NCBI RefSeq assembly: GCF_007997035.1
Contig: NZ_VOSS01000026.1
Location: 1-64,000, forward strand
From: Ralstonia sp. TCR112
GTDB lineage: Bacteria; Pseudomonadota; Gammaproteobacteria; Burkholderiales; Burkholderiaceae
DNA: 64,000 nucleotides
Direction: 5' to 3'
In this document: positions 1 to 8,694 of the stretch, piece by piece
Numbering within the stretch: the stretch's first letter is position 1
Layout: every line of letters begins with the position of its first letter
The notes under the pieces: model-generated
Told to the model about the DNA's origin: nothing
What the model saw: only the letters and a program-made list of their open reading frames with translations
The model's database searches: none
Translations under genes and position numbers: made by a program

Positions 1-1071
1 CGCGGGCAGGCGTCGCAGCCGTTCGTCGCCAACTTGGTGACGCAGGTCGACGTGGTGGAGGCTGGCGGTCTGCCGCTGCCCGTGACCATCAACGGCAGTG
101 AGGATCGCGCCGACCATGCCGAAAACGCCTGGGTCTGCTCGCCCATCACCACGTACGGCCGCTATGCGGCGGAAGAATCCGAGCGATTGATGCCGCGCAT
201 GCTGCGGCCGGTGCTGCGCGGCGCCATTGGCCTGGCCGATGCGTGGATGCGGCATGCGCAGCTCGACCGTGCGGTGGCCGTCAACAACTGGCTGGTCAGT
301 ACGAACCTGTATCCATCGGCGGCGGCCTTCGATCTGGAAGCGCTCGCGCGAACATGCCGCGAGCGCTGGCCGGACCGCGCGATCTGGCTGCGTTCGCTCA
401 ACACGATCCAGCACGCCGACTGGCTGCGCGCCGCCACGGCTGCCGGCTTCGATTTGATCCCCACGCGGCAGGTCTATCTGTTCCTGCAGTTGCAGCGTGC
501 GTCGCGCGTGTCGGAACTGCGTCGCGATCTGCGGCGGGACCTCAAGCTGCTCGACGCGACGCCGCTGACCTTCGTGCCGCACGACGCCTTGACCGACACC
601 GACTTCGCGCAGGCCGAGCGGCTCTATGCGCAGCTCTATCTCGACAAGTATTCCGCGCTGAACCCGCGTTACACCGCAGCGTTTCTTCGCGCGTGGCACG
701 CGGCAGGGCTGCTCGAATGCGCGGGTTTTCGGGATGCGCAGGGCGTGCTGCGCGCGGTGGTCGGCGTGTTTGGGCAAGGGCCGTTGCTGACCGCGCCCAT
801 CGTCGGCTACGACACGACGTGGCCCCAGCAAGCAGGGCTGTATCGCCTGCTGATGGCGCACGTGCTGCGCCTGACCATCACGCGCGATGCCGAGTTGAAC
901 CTGAGCGCTGGCGCCGCGCACTTCAAGCGCCTGCGCGGAGGCGTGCCGGCCATCGAGATGAGCGCCGTCTACTGCAGGCATCTGCCACCCGCCACGCGCC
1001 GCGCCGTCGCCGTGCTGCGCACCCTCACCACCCGGATCGGCGTGCCGATCATGCAACGCTTTCAGTTATGA
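1..1071 (+). CDS. GNAT/FemAB-like acyltransferase, 5' end outside window
   Basis: The reading frame is open from base 1, so the gene probably begins upstream; about 356 residues are visible. A TTG at 34 could act as a start but has no ribosome site. The C-terminal half looks like the GNAT fold of FemAB/CelD-type proteins: a helix-rich middle, then a segment with GLYRLLMAHVLRL and the LSAGAAHFKRLRGG turn that resembles the 'FKRRFG' region of that family. No signal peptide or membrane segment is visible in the part shown. It overlaps the Rieske gene by 4 bases (ATGA), so the two are very likely co-translated and share a pathway. The substrate is unknown. The acyltransferase call is family-level only. 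Confidence 0.6.
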   Translation, partial: RGQASQPFVANLVTQVDVVEAGGLPLPVTINGSEDRADHAENAWVCSPITTYGRYAAEESERLMPRMLRPVLRGAIGLADAWMRHAQLDRAVAVNNWLVSTNLYPSAAAFDLEALARTCRERWPDRAIWLRSLNTIQHADWLRAATAAGFDLIPTRQVYLFLQLQRASRVSELRRDLRRDLKLLDATPLTFVPHDALTDTDFAQAERLYAQLYLDKYSALNPRYTAAFLRAWHAAGLLECAGFRDAQGVLRAVVGVFGQGPLLTAPIVGYDTTWPQQAGLYRLLMAHVLRLTITRDAELNLSAGAAHFKRLRGGVPAIEMSAVYCRHLPPATRRAVAVLRTLTTRIGVPIMQRFQL

Positions 1072-2096
1072 CTGCCTGGAACGCCACGCTGCTGCGCGGC
1101 TGGTATCCCGTCGCCGAGGCGAACCGCCTGCGCGACAAACCGATGCACGTGACCGTGTTTGGCCGCGCGGTGGTGCTCGCGCGCTTGCCCTCCAGCGGCT
1201 TGCTTGCGCTGGACGATCGCTGCCCGCATCGGCATGTGCCGTTGTCCGACGGCCAGCTCGTTGGCGAGACACTGCAGTGCAAATACCACGGTTGGACGTT
1301 CGGCGCCGACGGCCGCTGCACCACCATGCCGGGCCTGTGCCCAGGCGCCGCCGTGCCCGCCGTGCAAGTGAATGCGTGGCAGGTGTTCGAGCACGACGGG
1401 CTGATCTGGATGAGTGCACGGCCGCCGGGCGAAGCTGCGCCTGCGGCCTTGCCGGCGTTCCTGCAGCGCTTGCCGCCCGGCAGCCGCCGCTTTCTGTGGA
1501 GCACGCTGTGGCAGGCACGCCCCGCCGACGCGCTGGAGAATTTTCTTGACCCGCTGCACACGCATCTCGTGCATCCGGGTCTCGTGCGCAGCCATGGCGC
1601 GCGCCAGCCGATGACGGTGACCGTCGCCCAGTCGGCAGATGGCCTGCAGGTCGACTACGCCGGCCAGCCGCAGCAAAGCGGTCTGCTGTACCGCCTGTTC
1701 GAATCGCCGCGCACGATGGAGCGTGCGCATTTCGGTATCGCCGCGCCTTCCACCGCCCAGCTCGAATACCGCTACGCCAACGGCAGTGCGCTGTATTTCA
1801 CGCTGCACTTCACGCCCGAAGACGAGATGCGCACGCGCCTGTTCGCCACGCTGCATGTGGAAAACCGCTGGGCGCCGGCCTGGGCCGTGCGCTGGCTCGT
1901 CTGGCCGTTCCTGTATCGCGTGGCGGAGCAGGACCGCCGCATCGTGGAAGCGCAGGCCGCCAACAGCGCACGCTTTGGCCGGCAGGACGGCATGTCGACC
2001 GAACTCGATCTCGTGCGGCCGATGCTGGATGCGGTGTGGATGCCGAACGGCAAGCCGGTGGAGGCCGGCGAGCGCGTGATGCAGATGTGGCTGTAG
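1068..2096 (+). CDS. Rieske [2Fe-2S] aromatic-ring-hydroxylase-type oxygenase
   Basis: 342 residues. The N-terminal Rieske domain carries C52-x-H54 and C71-x2-H74, which bind a [2Fe-2S] cluster. The catalytic domain follows with NFLDPLHTHLVHP at about 158-170, whose H164 and H169 fit the mononuclear iron site (H-x4-H) of vanillate O-demethylase/pheophorbide a oxygenase-type enzymes. Such proteins receive electrons from a reductase and insert oxygen or demethylate a substrate; no reductase gene is adjacent here. The start ATG overlaps the stop of the upstream GNAT-like gene. A much longer open frame extends upstream but is only the shadow of that gene. The substrate cannot be told from the sequence. 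Confidence 0.85.
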   Translation: MTAWNATLLRGWYPVAEANRLRDKPMHVTVFGRAVVLARLPSSGLLALDDRCPHRHVPLSDGQLVGETLQCKYHGWTFGADGRCTTMPGLCPGAAVPAVQVNAWQVFEHDGLIWMSARPPGEAAPAALPAFLQRLPPGSRRFLWSTLWQARPADALENFLDPLHTHLVHPGLVRSHGARQPMTVTVAQSADGLQVDYAGQPQQSGLLYRLFESPRTMERAHFGIAAPSTAQLEYRYANGSALYFTLHFTPEDEMRTRLFATLHVENRWAPAWAVRWLVWPFLYRVAEQDRRIVEAQAANSARFGRQDGMSTELDLVRPMLDAVWMPNGKPVEAGERVMQMWL

Positions 2097-2106
2097 CGCC
2101 GCGCTG

Positions 2107-2454
2107 CTACATCGACCGCCCGTCGAAGTGGGTGACCGGCACACTGGCCAAATCGATGTCTTCCAGACAGCGCACGTTGACGGCAATCATGGGCGTGCCG
2201 TCGGGCATGACGCCCTCGGCATACGGATGGATGCCGCAGGTGGGGCAGAAGCGGTGCTTGATGACGTGCTTGCGGAAGAGGTAGGTGCTTGCGTTGTCTT
2301 CCGGCGTCAGCAGCCGCACCTTGTCGCGCGCCACGAACCACAGCAGCGAGCCCTTGCGCTGACAGATGGAGCAGTTGCACGCCATCGCGCTTTCCGGATG
2401 GCCTTCGACTTCGAATGCGACCTTGCCGCAGTGGCAGCTTCCCTTGTGTGTCAT
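2107..2454 (-). CDS. GFA (glutathione-dependent formaldehyde-activating-like) family protein
   Basis: 115 residues with the cysteine pattern of the GFA/CENP-V family: C7-H-C9-G, C26-N-C28-S-I-C31 and a later FCPTCG. These cysteines bind zinc. Despite the family name most members have no proven formaldehyde activity, so only the fold and metal binding are safe to claim. An AGGAGA ribosome site lies just upstream of the ATG. It is convergent with the Rieske gene (10-base gap) and transcribed alone. Full length for the family, with no signal peptide, so cytoplasmic. Confidence 0.85.
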   Translation of the reverse strand: MTHKGSCHCGKVAFEVEGHPESAMACNCSICQRKGSLLWFVARDKVRLLTPEDNASTYLFRKHVIKHRFCPTCGIHPYAEGVMPDGTPMIAVNVRCLEDIDLASVPVTHFDGRSM

Positions 2455-2659
2455 GCCGGTCTCCTGTGATGTCGTTTTGTGGCGGGCTTGGCGCGGTCCA
2501 CTATAGGCGAGCCGGTTTGGGAGCGGCGCCCCGGTTTCTCGGGAATCGCCCTAGGTCTACGCGGCCGCATGCCGATGCGACAATCGCCGCGAGTCGGTCA
2601 AGCGACCGCGCCACACGGACTGCCGCGCCTTGACGGCGGCCGCGTCATGAGGAGCCATC

Positions 2660-3145
2660 ATGCATCGCCATCGTCCTGTTGCTGTGATTCGAGCGATTTC
2701 CGCTGCCGCTATCTTTGCCGCCGGTGTCGGCGCGTTTGCGCAAGTGCCAGAACCGGCGGCGGCATCGGCTCCGGCCTCGGCACCGCCGCTTGCGGCGCAG
2801 ATCGTCAACATGGGCGGCATGACGCCGGACGAAATCGGCCCCGTCATCGCCGAGATGGGTACGCTGCGCACCAAGACGCTGGTCACGGCGGCCAACGGCA
2901 CGGTGGGCGTCCAGGTCGGTACCGTCGCCAAGCACACGCATACGTACGCCGACGAAATCCAGTACGTGATGTCGGGCACGGCCACCGTCTGGCTCGACAG
3001 CGCGCCGCGGGAAGTCCGGGCGGGCGATCTGGTCGTGATTCCGCGCGGCGTGGTGCACGGAACACTGACCACCAGCCCGGATTTCAAGTCGATGGCGATC
3101 AAGCTGCCGCCGCAGCGTGCGGGCGATACGCACAAGGTGCCGTGA
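2660..3145 (+). CDS. Periplasmic cupin-domain protein
   Basis: 161 residues. The N-terminus has a basic start and a hydrophobic run ending near AFAQ, a likely signal peptide of about 28 residues, followed by an alanine/proline-rich linker. The second half is a single cupin barrel: HTHTYADE followed by G after six residues (G-x5-HxH-x4-E-x6-G type motif 1), and the second cupin motif PRGVVHGT. The histidines and glutamate would hold a metal. A GAGGAGCC ribosome site precedes the ATG. Single-gene unit between GFA and hemE. Enzymatic versus binding role is unknown. Confidence 0.8.
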   Translation: MHRHRPVAVIRAISAAAIFAAGVGAFAQVPEPAAASAPASAPPLAAQIVNMGGMTPDEIGPVIAEMGTLRTKTLVTAANGTVGVQVGTVAKHTHTYADEIQYVMSGTATVWLDSAPREVRAGDLVVIPRGVVHGTLTTSPDFKSMAIKLPPQRAGDTHKVP

Positions 3146-3239
3146 TATCTGCGTCGTGATTGGCGACGGGTTGGCCTGGGTCAGGGAAGGATAAAAACAC
3201 CATCCCTTACAATGGCGCCCTCCTCAAGAGTCCATCGCC

Positions 3240-4334
3240 ATGTCCGCCCCGCTCGCCAACGACACCTTCCTGCGCGCCCTGCGCCGCCAGCCGACCGACT
3301 ACACCCCGCTGTGGCTGATGCGCCAGGCGGGCCGCTATCTGCCTGAGTACAACGCCACGCGTGCGCGGGCCGGCAGCTTCCTCGGCTTGGCCAAGTCGCC
3401 TGCGTACGCGACGGAAGTGACGCTGCAGCCGCTGGACCGCTACCCCTTGGACGCGGCAATCCTGTTCTCCGACATCCTGACCGTGCCCGACGCCATGGGC
3501 CTGGGGCTGTCGTTCGCGCAAGGCGAGGGGCCGCGCTTTGCCAAGCCGGTGCGCACGGAAGCCGATGTGGCGGCGCTGTCCGTGCCGGACATGTCGTCGC
3601 TGCAATACGTGTTTGACGCCGTGGCGGAAATCCGCCGTGCGCTCGTCCAGGACGGCCGCCAGCGGGTGCCGCTCATCGGCTTCTCGGGCAGCCCGTGGAC
3701 GCTCGCCTGCTACATGGTCGAAGGCGGCGGTTCGGACGACTTCCGCACCGTCAAGTCGATGCTCTACGCGCGCCCGGACCTGATGCACCGCATCCTGGAG
3801 ATCAACGCGCAGGCCGTGATCGACTATCTGAATGCACAGATCGATGCAGGCGCACAGGCTGTGCAGGTGTTCGATACCTGGGGCGGAGCGCTGGCCGATG
3901 GCATCTACCAGGAGTTTTCGCTGGCCTACATGGCCCGCGTGGTGAAGGGTATTCGCCCCGGGGCCGACGGCCAGCGCGTGCCGGTCATCCTGTTCACCAA
4001 GGGCGGCGGCCTGTGGCTCGAAGGCATGGCCGAGACCGGTGCTGACGCGCTGGGCGTGGACTGGACCGTCAACCTGCAGCGCGCTCGCCAGCGAACGGCG
4101 GGCCGCGTCGCCTTGCAAGGCAACCTGGACCCCACCGTGCTGTTTGCCGAGCCGGAGGCGATTCGCGCGCAAGCGCGCCGCGTGCTGGAAGACTACGCAG
4201 CCGGCGGTGGCAGCGATGGCCACATCTTCAACCTCGGCCACGGCATCTCGCAGTTCACCCCGCCCGAAGCCGTATCGGTGCTGGTGGAGGAGGTGCACAG
4301 CTTCAGCCGCGCGCTGCGGTCGAAAGCGAAGTAA
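3240..4334 (+). CDS. hemE: Uroporphyrinogen decarboxylase
   Basis: 364 residues, the normal length. HemE removes the four acetate carboxyls of uroporphyrinogen III to give coproporphyrinogen III in the cytoplasmic haem pathway. The N-terminal signature [14 protein letters not shown] (R28, R32) and the catalytic aspartate in AILFSDIL (D78) are present, as is the second signature [16 protein letters not shown]. Single gene with a TACAAT hexamer at 3208-3213 that might be a -10 box, though no good -35 precedes it. Downstream lies a 590-base gap before priA, the same hemE-priA order I associate with Ralstonia. Confidence 0.97.
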   Translation: MSAPLANDTFLRALRRQPTDYTPLWLMRQAGRYLPEYNATRARAGSFLGLAKSPAYATEVTLQPLDRYPLDAAILFSDILTVPDAMGLGLSFAQGEGPRFAKPVRTEADVAALSVPDMSSLQYVFDAVAEIRRALVQDGRQRVPLIGFSGSPWTLACYMVEGGGSDDFRTVKSMLYARPDLMHRILEINAQAVIDYLNAQIDAGAQAVQVFDTWGGALADGIYQEFSLAYMARVVKGIRPGADGQRVPVILFTKGGGLWLEGMAETGADALGVDWTVNLQRARQRTAGRVALQGNLDPTVLFAEPEAIRAQARRVLEDYAAGGGSDGHIFNLGHGISQFTPPEAVSVLVEEVHSFSRALRSKAK

Positions 4335-4924
4335 CACGATCAAGATCAATGCTGCAGTGCGATAGCGTTTGAATCGTGCCGCAATAGTGCGTGAAGTCGG
4401 GGGCACGGGTGGAATCTTCGCCGCTTTGGTGCAGTAGGGGTGAGTGACTACTCGCGTGCCGGTGGCCCCATCTGGCCCCAACGGGGTGTCAAGCGATTTA
4501 TTTCGCGCTTTCTGGTGCGTAAGCCGGCTGTCAAGACTTGACTTATGCACAAAGCTGTCGCGGCTGGTTCTTTCCGCGGCGCAACAGGGGCGGCTCTGTG
4601 CACGCACCGCATAAGTGTTTGATTTTTCTGAAAGAAAGCCGCGTGCGCGTAAATCGTGCAAGCTAGAAAAACAGCGCGTCTACCGGCCTTCGCGGGCGCA
4701 GCGGCCGACTTTTCAACAAAGTTATCCACAGGCCGTGTGGATAGGCCGGAAAACGGTCGCCGATCAGGGCGCCAAGGCATAAACCTCAAGTAGTACTTGA
4801 ACATTGAACCGACCATGGCAATGGCTGTGAAGGCAAGGTGAGATGGGCAAGACGCATTTCCCAGGTGCAGGATGCGCCGCTGCATCGCAACAAACTCTTT
4901 GCAATTCAACCGTTTGCGCCAAGC
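4335..4924. other. Intergenic region hemE-priA
   Basis: About 590 bases without a convincing gene. The only clear signal is the pair of facing DnaA-box-like sequences at 4722-4744. The last 85 bases before the priA ATG remain open in the priA frame, with a GTG at 4838, but encode nothing resembling a PriA N-terminus. No strong hairpin terminator after hemE was seen. Confidence 0.6.
4722..4744. promoter_or_regulatory. Facing pair of DnaA-box-like sites
   Basis: TTATCCACA at 4722-4730 is a perfect consensus DnaA box. TGTGGATAG at 4736-4744 is its complement with one mismatch (CTATCCACA). Together they form an inverted repeat with 8-base perfect arms and a 5-base spacer, about 180 bases upstream of the priA start. 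Binding by DnaA is inferred from sequence only. Confidence 0.5.
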
Positions 4925-7222
4925 ATGACCACCGCCCACGTCGACGCCGCGTTTTCTGATGCCCAGGTGTCGGCTGCCATTGCGCGTGTGGTGATCGATA
5001 CACCGCTCGATGCCGTGTTCGATTACCGGTGCGGGCAACCTGTGCTGGTTGGGCAGCTCGTGGTGGTGCCGTTCGGCAACAGGCGGGTGGTGGCGTTGGT
5101 GGTCGAAACTGCCGCAACCACCGATGTTCCGCAAGAAAAGCTGCGCGATGTGGAGCGGGTGCTGGCCTGGGTGCCGCCGCTCGACGCCGAATGGCGGGCG
5201 CTCGCCGAATTTGCTGCCGGTTACTACCACCGTGCGCTCGGCGAGGTGACGTTGCCCGCGTTGCCGCCGTTGTGGCGCACGCCGGGCAGCTGGGACAACC
5301 TCGCCCGGCAGGCCAACGAAACCGTCTACGTGATGTTTGAACCGGCGCGGGCCGCGTTGCTCGACAGCGTTCCGAAACGTGCGTCCGGCGCCATGCGCCT
5401 GGCCGAAGCACTGACCGGCGATGGCGAGCTGTCCACCAGCGCCGCCGTTGAATTGCACGGGCAAGCCGTCGCCAAGCTGCGGGACTGGACGACCGTCGGC
5501 TGGCTGCGCGCAGAACTGCGGCCGAAGGCGCTGCTGCCGCAACCGCTCGAGCTGCCGGCGCCTTCCGTCGCGCCCGCCCTGAACGACGAACAGGCCGCCG
5601 CCGTGGCGGCCATCGCCCAGGCCGGGGCGGCGGGTACCTTCAGCCCCTTCCTATTGTTTGGCGTGACCGGAAGCGGCAAGACCGAGGTCTACCTGCACGC
5701 CATCGCCGACGCCTTGGCGCGCGACCCCGCCGCGCAGGTCCTGATGCTGGTGCCCGAGATCAACCTGACGCCGCAGCTGGAGGCGCGCATTGCGGCGCGT
5801 TTTCCCGGCGTGCCCATGGCCGCGCTGCACAGCGGTCTGGCCGAACAGCCGCGCGCGCTGAACTGGCTGGCCGCGCATCGCGGTGAAGCGCGCATCGTGC
5901 TCGGCACGCGGCTGGCGATGCTGGCGTCGCTGCCCAACCTCGCGCTCATCCTTGTCGATGAGGAGCACGACACGTCGTACAAGCAGCAGGAGGGTCTGCG
6001 TTATTCCGCACGCGACCTGGCGCTATGGCGTGCCAAGCAGCGCAACATCCCCGTGGTACTGGGCTCTGCCACGCCGTCGCTGGAAACCTGGTGGCGCGCC
6101 GAGCAGACGGCTACGACGCGCCTGACGCTCTCGCAACGCGCGCAGGCAGAAGCGGTGCTGCCGCGCGTGTCGCTCATCGACCTGAACCTGGAGCGCCGCG
6201 CCGGGCGTGCGATTCGTGATGGGCTGTCCAAACCGCTCGTCGATGCGATTGCCGATCGCCTGGCGCGCGGCGAACAAAGCCTGCTGTTCCTCAACCGCCG
6301 CGGCTACGCGCCTGTGCTGTCCTGCGACGCCTGCGGCTGGCTGTCGGGCTGTCCGCGCTGCTCGGCGTACCTGGTGCTGCACAAGCCGGAGCGGCGCCTG
6401 CGCTGTCACCACTGCGGGTACGAATCGCGCATTCCGCATCACTGCCCCGACTGCGGCAACGTCGACATCGCCCCGCTCGGGCGCGGCACCCAGCGCATTG
6501 AAGAAACGCTCGGCGAGCTGTTTCCGCAGGCCCGCGTCGCCCGCATCGACGCCGATTCCACCCGCCGCAAGGGCAGCGCCGAAGCGCTGTTCGACACCGT
6601 GCACGAAGGCGGCGTCGACATCCTGATCGGCACGCAGATGGTCGCCAAGGGGCACGACTTCCAGCGCGTGACGCTGGTGGGCGTGGTCGCGCCCGATTCC
6701 TCGCTGTTCTCGCACGACTTCCGCGCGGGAGAGCATCTCTTTGCCTCGCTGATGCAGGTGGCGGGCCGCGCGGGCCGGGCCGGCTTGGCCGGCGAGGTGC
6801 TGATTCAGACGCGGTATCCCGACGCACCGGCGCTGCAGGCGCTGGTTCGGCACGACTACGACGGTTTTGCGCGCCAGCTGCTGCGGGAGCGCAAACAGGC
6901 CGGGCTGCCGCCGTTTGCCTATCAGGCGTTGTTGACCGCAGAGCACAAGGAAGTCGCACGCGCGCTGGAGTTTTTGGGCGCCGCGCGTTCGGCTGGTGAA
7001 GCCTTGGCCGCTGAATTGGGCGCGCCGGTGTTTTTGCATGATCCGGTGCCGATGACGATGGTGCGCCTGGCCAACCGCGAGCGGGCGCAGTTGCTGGTGG
7101 AATCGGGTTCTCGCGCGGCTTTGCAGAAGCTGTTGACTGCCTGGACTGAGGGGTTTGCGGGGATTGGCAAGACTGTGAAGGGGGTGCGGTGGCAGTTGGA
7201 GATTGATCCTTTGAGGATTTGA
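4925..7222 (+). CDS. priA: Primosomal replication restart helicase PriA
   Basis: 765 residues from the ATG at 4925; a GTG at 4838 would add 29 residues of non-PriA character. PriA recognises stalled or recombined forks and loads the replisome. Visible: an N-terminal DNA-binding region, Walker A GVTGSGKT at 246-253, the DEEH box at 345-348, and a zinc module with eight cysteines starting near residue 467 (CDACGW, CPRC, CHHCG, CPDCG). The helicase C-terminal motifs follow (IGTQMVAKGHDF, QVAGRAGRAG). Length is slightly above E. coli PriA. It ends directly before the long inverted repeat that separates it from the convergent kinase gene. Confidence 0.96.
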   Translation: MTTAHVDAAFSDAQVSAAIARVVIDTPLDAVFDYRCGQPVLVGQLVVVPFGNRRVVALVVETAATTDVPQEKLRDVERVLAWVPPLDAEWRALAEFAAGYYHRALGEVTLPALPPLWRTPGSWDNLARQANETVYVMFEPARAALLDSVPKRASGAMRLAEALTGDGELSTSAAVELHGQAVAKLRDWTTVGWLRAELRPKALLPQPLELPAPSVAPALNDEQAAAVAAIAQAGAAGTFSPFLLFGVTGSGKTEVYLHAIADALARDPAAQVLMLVPEINLTPQLEARIAARFPGVPMAALHSGLAEQPRALNWLAAHRGEARIVLGTRLAMLASLPNLALILVDEEHDTSYKQQEGLRYSARDLALWRAKQRNIPVVLGSATPSLETWWRAEQTATTRLTLSQRAQAEAVLPRVSLIDLNLERRAGRAIRDGLSKPLVDAIADRLARGEQSLLFLNRRGYAPVLSCDACGWLSGCPRCSAYLVLHKPERRLRCHHCGYESRIPHHCPDCGNVDIAPLGRGTQRIEETLGELFPQARVARIDADSTRRKGSAEALFDTVHEGGVDILIGTQMVAKGHDFQRVTLVGVVAPDSSLFSHDFRAGEHLFASLMQVAGRAGRAGLAGEVLIQTRYPDAPALQALVRHDYDGFARQLLRERKQAGLPPFAYQALLTAEHKEVARALEFLGAARSAGEALAAELGAPVFLHDPVPMTMVRLANRERAQLLVESGSRAALQKLLTAWTEGFAGIGKTVKGVRWQLEIDPLRI

Positions 7223-7249
7223 GCGTTGGTGGTCCACCTCCCTTTCGTT

Positions 7250-7725
7250 CCCTGCCGGGACCGACTCACTTTTCTTTGTCTTGCCAAAGAAAAGTAAGCA
7301 AACAGAAGGCGCGCCCGAGATGGCGAAAAGATTCCTTGAATTTGCGTAACCGGGCGGAGGTGGGGAAAACTCGCTGCGCTCAGACAGTTCCCCACCTTTT
7401 TTCCGCCCGCTTACGAAAATTCAAGGCGCCATCAAGGGCTCAACGTCAAAAGAAAAAGGCCAACCCGTCGCGAGGTTGGCCTTGTCTTTTGGGCTTGTGT
7501 CCAGATGGTGTGGCTTTTGTCCTTTGACTTTCCTGCCCTAGATGGCGCCTTGAATTTCTGTTGCAGGGAGGAAAAAGAGGGGGAAACTGTCTGAGCGAAG
7601 CGAGTTTTTCCCGTCTCCGCCCGGTTACGGAAATTCAAGGAATCTTTCGCCATCTCGGGCGCGCCTTTCTTTTGCCTACCTTTCTTTGGCCAAGACCAAA
7701 AGAAAGTAAGTCAGCCCCGGCAGGG
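7250..7725. repeat. Long nested inverted repeat between convergent genes
   Basis: The left arm (about 7250-7433) and right arm (about 7541-7725) are reverse complements over most of their length with a few indels. The outer ends match exactly (CCCTGCCGGG at 7250-7259 against 7716-7725) and the inner ends match over 17 bases (7417-7433 against 7541-7557). Each arm also contains its own small hairpin of ACTTTTCTTTG type. In the middle sits a perfect 10-bp hairpin (7456-7465 with 7474-7483). It fills the whole gap between priA and the convergent kinase gene, so it can act as a two-way terminator. Short frames inside it encode matching peptides only because of the repeat. Confidence 0.9.
7456..7487 (+). 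terminator. Central hairpin of the inverted repeat
   Basis: AAGGCCAACC pairs with GGTTGGCCTT across an 8-base loop and is followed by TGTCTTTT. On the other strand it is followed by TTTTCTTTTG, so it may terminate in both directions. Confidence 0.55.
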
Positions 7726-7765
7726 GATGAAACACCAGCGCACCAACAACATCCATTCAGGCAGT

Positions 7766-8683
7766 CTACGTGGACGCCAACACCGCCCGCACAACCTCCA
7801 CCCGCGGAATCGGCGCCACAGCGCTATACCCCGTCGTAGAAATCGCAGCCGCCACATTGGCATACCGCGCCGCCTCTGCAGGCAAATCCCCGGCAACAAT
7901 CCGCGCCACAAACGACCCACCAAAACAATCGCCCGCGCCGGTTGCATCAATCGCATTGACGGTATGACGCGGCACCAGCGTTCGGGATTCCGGTGTGGCC
8001 ACGTAGCAGCCTTCCGCGCCCATCTTCAGCGCCACCAGCTTCACGCCCCAGCCGAGCAGCGTATCGACAATGCCGTCCCGATCATGACAATCGAGCAGCA
8101 CCGTCACGTCATCCCAACTCGGCAGGCACAGATCGCACGTGCGCATCGCTTCCTGCATCACGGCACGGGCACGCGCGAGCGGCCACAGACGCAAGCGCAG
8201 GTTGGTGTCGAACGAGACGAGCACACCCGACGCCCGCGCATGTGCCATCGCTGCCAAACCCGCGTCGCACGCCGTGTCGCTGATCGCCAGGCTGATCCCT
8301 GACAGGTGAAACGCCTTGGCAGACGCGATCGCCTGCAGCGGCAGTTGCGCGGTCTGGAAGCGGCTCGCCGCAGAGCCTGCACGCAGGTAGTCGAAATGGT
8401 GACCTCGCGCATCGTGCGAAACGAAGTACAGGCCTGTGGGCGCCTGCGCATCGGTATGCACGTAGGTGTGGTCGACGCCTTCGTCCTGCCATAGCGCGCG
8501 CAGCGCCTGGCCGAAGCGGTCGGCGCCCACCGCGCTGATGTAGCCCGTGCGCGCGCCCTGCCGCGCCGCAGCGATGCAGAAGTTGGACGTATCGCCGCCG
8601 AAGCCGAAATTCCACGACGTACTGCCGGGATCCGCCTGGTTGAACTCGATCAGCGCTTCGCCATAGGCGAGGATGTCTGCCAT
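7766..8683 (-). CDS. kdgK: 2-keto-3-deoxygluconate kinase (PfkB family)
   Basis: 305 residues, PfkB/ribokinase fold. The C-terminal signature DATGAGDCFGG places the catalytic base at D252 in the GAGD anion hole; the N-terminal glycine motif is GFGGDTSN. Subfamily features (GEALIEFN start, FDTNLRLRLW, about 305 residues) fit KDG kinases, which convert 2-keto-3-deoxygluconate to KDPG. This is supported by the KDPG aldolase gene in the facing operon. It lies 11 bases downstream of the deaminase gene, so the two form one leftward operon. A generic sugar kinase is the fallback call. Confidence 0.85.
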   Translation of the reverse strand: MADILAYGEALIEFNQADPGSTSWNFGFGGDTSNFCIAAARQGARTGYISAVGADRFGQALRALWQDEGVDHTYVHTDAQAPTGLYFVSHDARGHHFDYLRAGSAASRFQTAQLPLQAIASAKAFHLSGISLAISDTACDAGLAAMAHARASGVLVSFDTNLRLRLWPLARARAVMQEAMRTCDLCLPSWDDVTVLLDCHDRDGIVDTLLGWGVKLVALKMGAEGCYVATPESRTLVPRHTVNAIDATGAGDCFGGSFVARIVAGDLPAEAARYANVAAAISTTGYSAVAPIPRVEVVRAVLAST

Positions 8684-8694
8684 GGGCGCCCCGC

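Noticed and set aside
243-1067. Long plus-strand extension of the Rieske frame upstream of its ATG
   Set aside because: Arg/Ala-rich shadow of the GNAT-like gene; the Rieske protein has a natural start at 1068.
3208-3213. TACAAT as a hemE promoter
   Set aside because: A plausible -10 but no -35 at the right spacing, so not listed as a promoter.
3207-4661. 484-codon open frame on the minus strand opposite hemE
   Set aside because: It is a high-GC shadow: histidine/arginine/glutamine-rich composition, no ribosome site and no recognisable motif, while hemE on the plus strand is unmistakable.
6023-7237. 404-codon minus-strand frame opposite priA
   Set aside because: Composition is that of a mirror frame and it covers the conserved helicase and zinc motifs of priA.
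7219-7839. Short frames (92-102 and 73 codons) on both strands in the priA-kdgK gap, with similar peptides
   Set aside because: The similarity comes from the long inverted repeat being read in both directions; none has a credible ribosome site.
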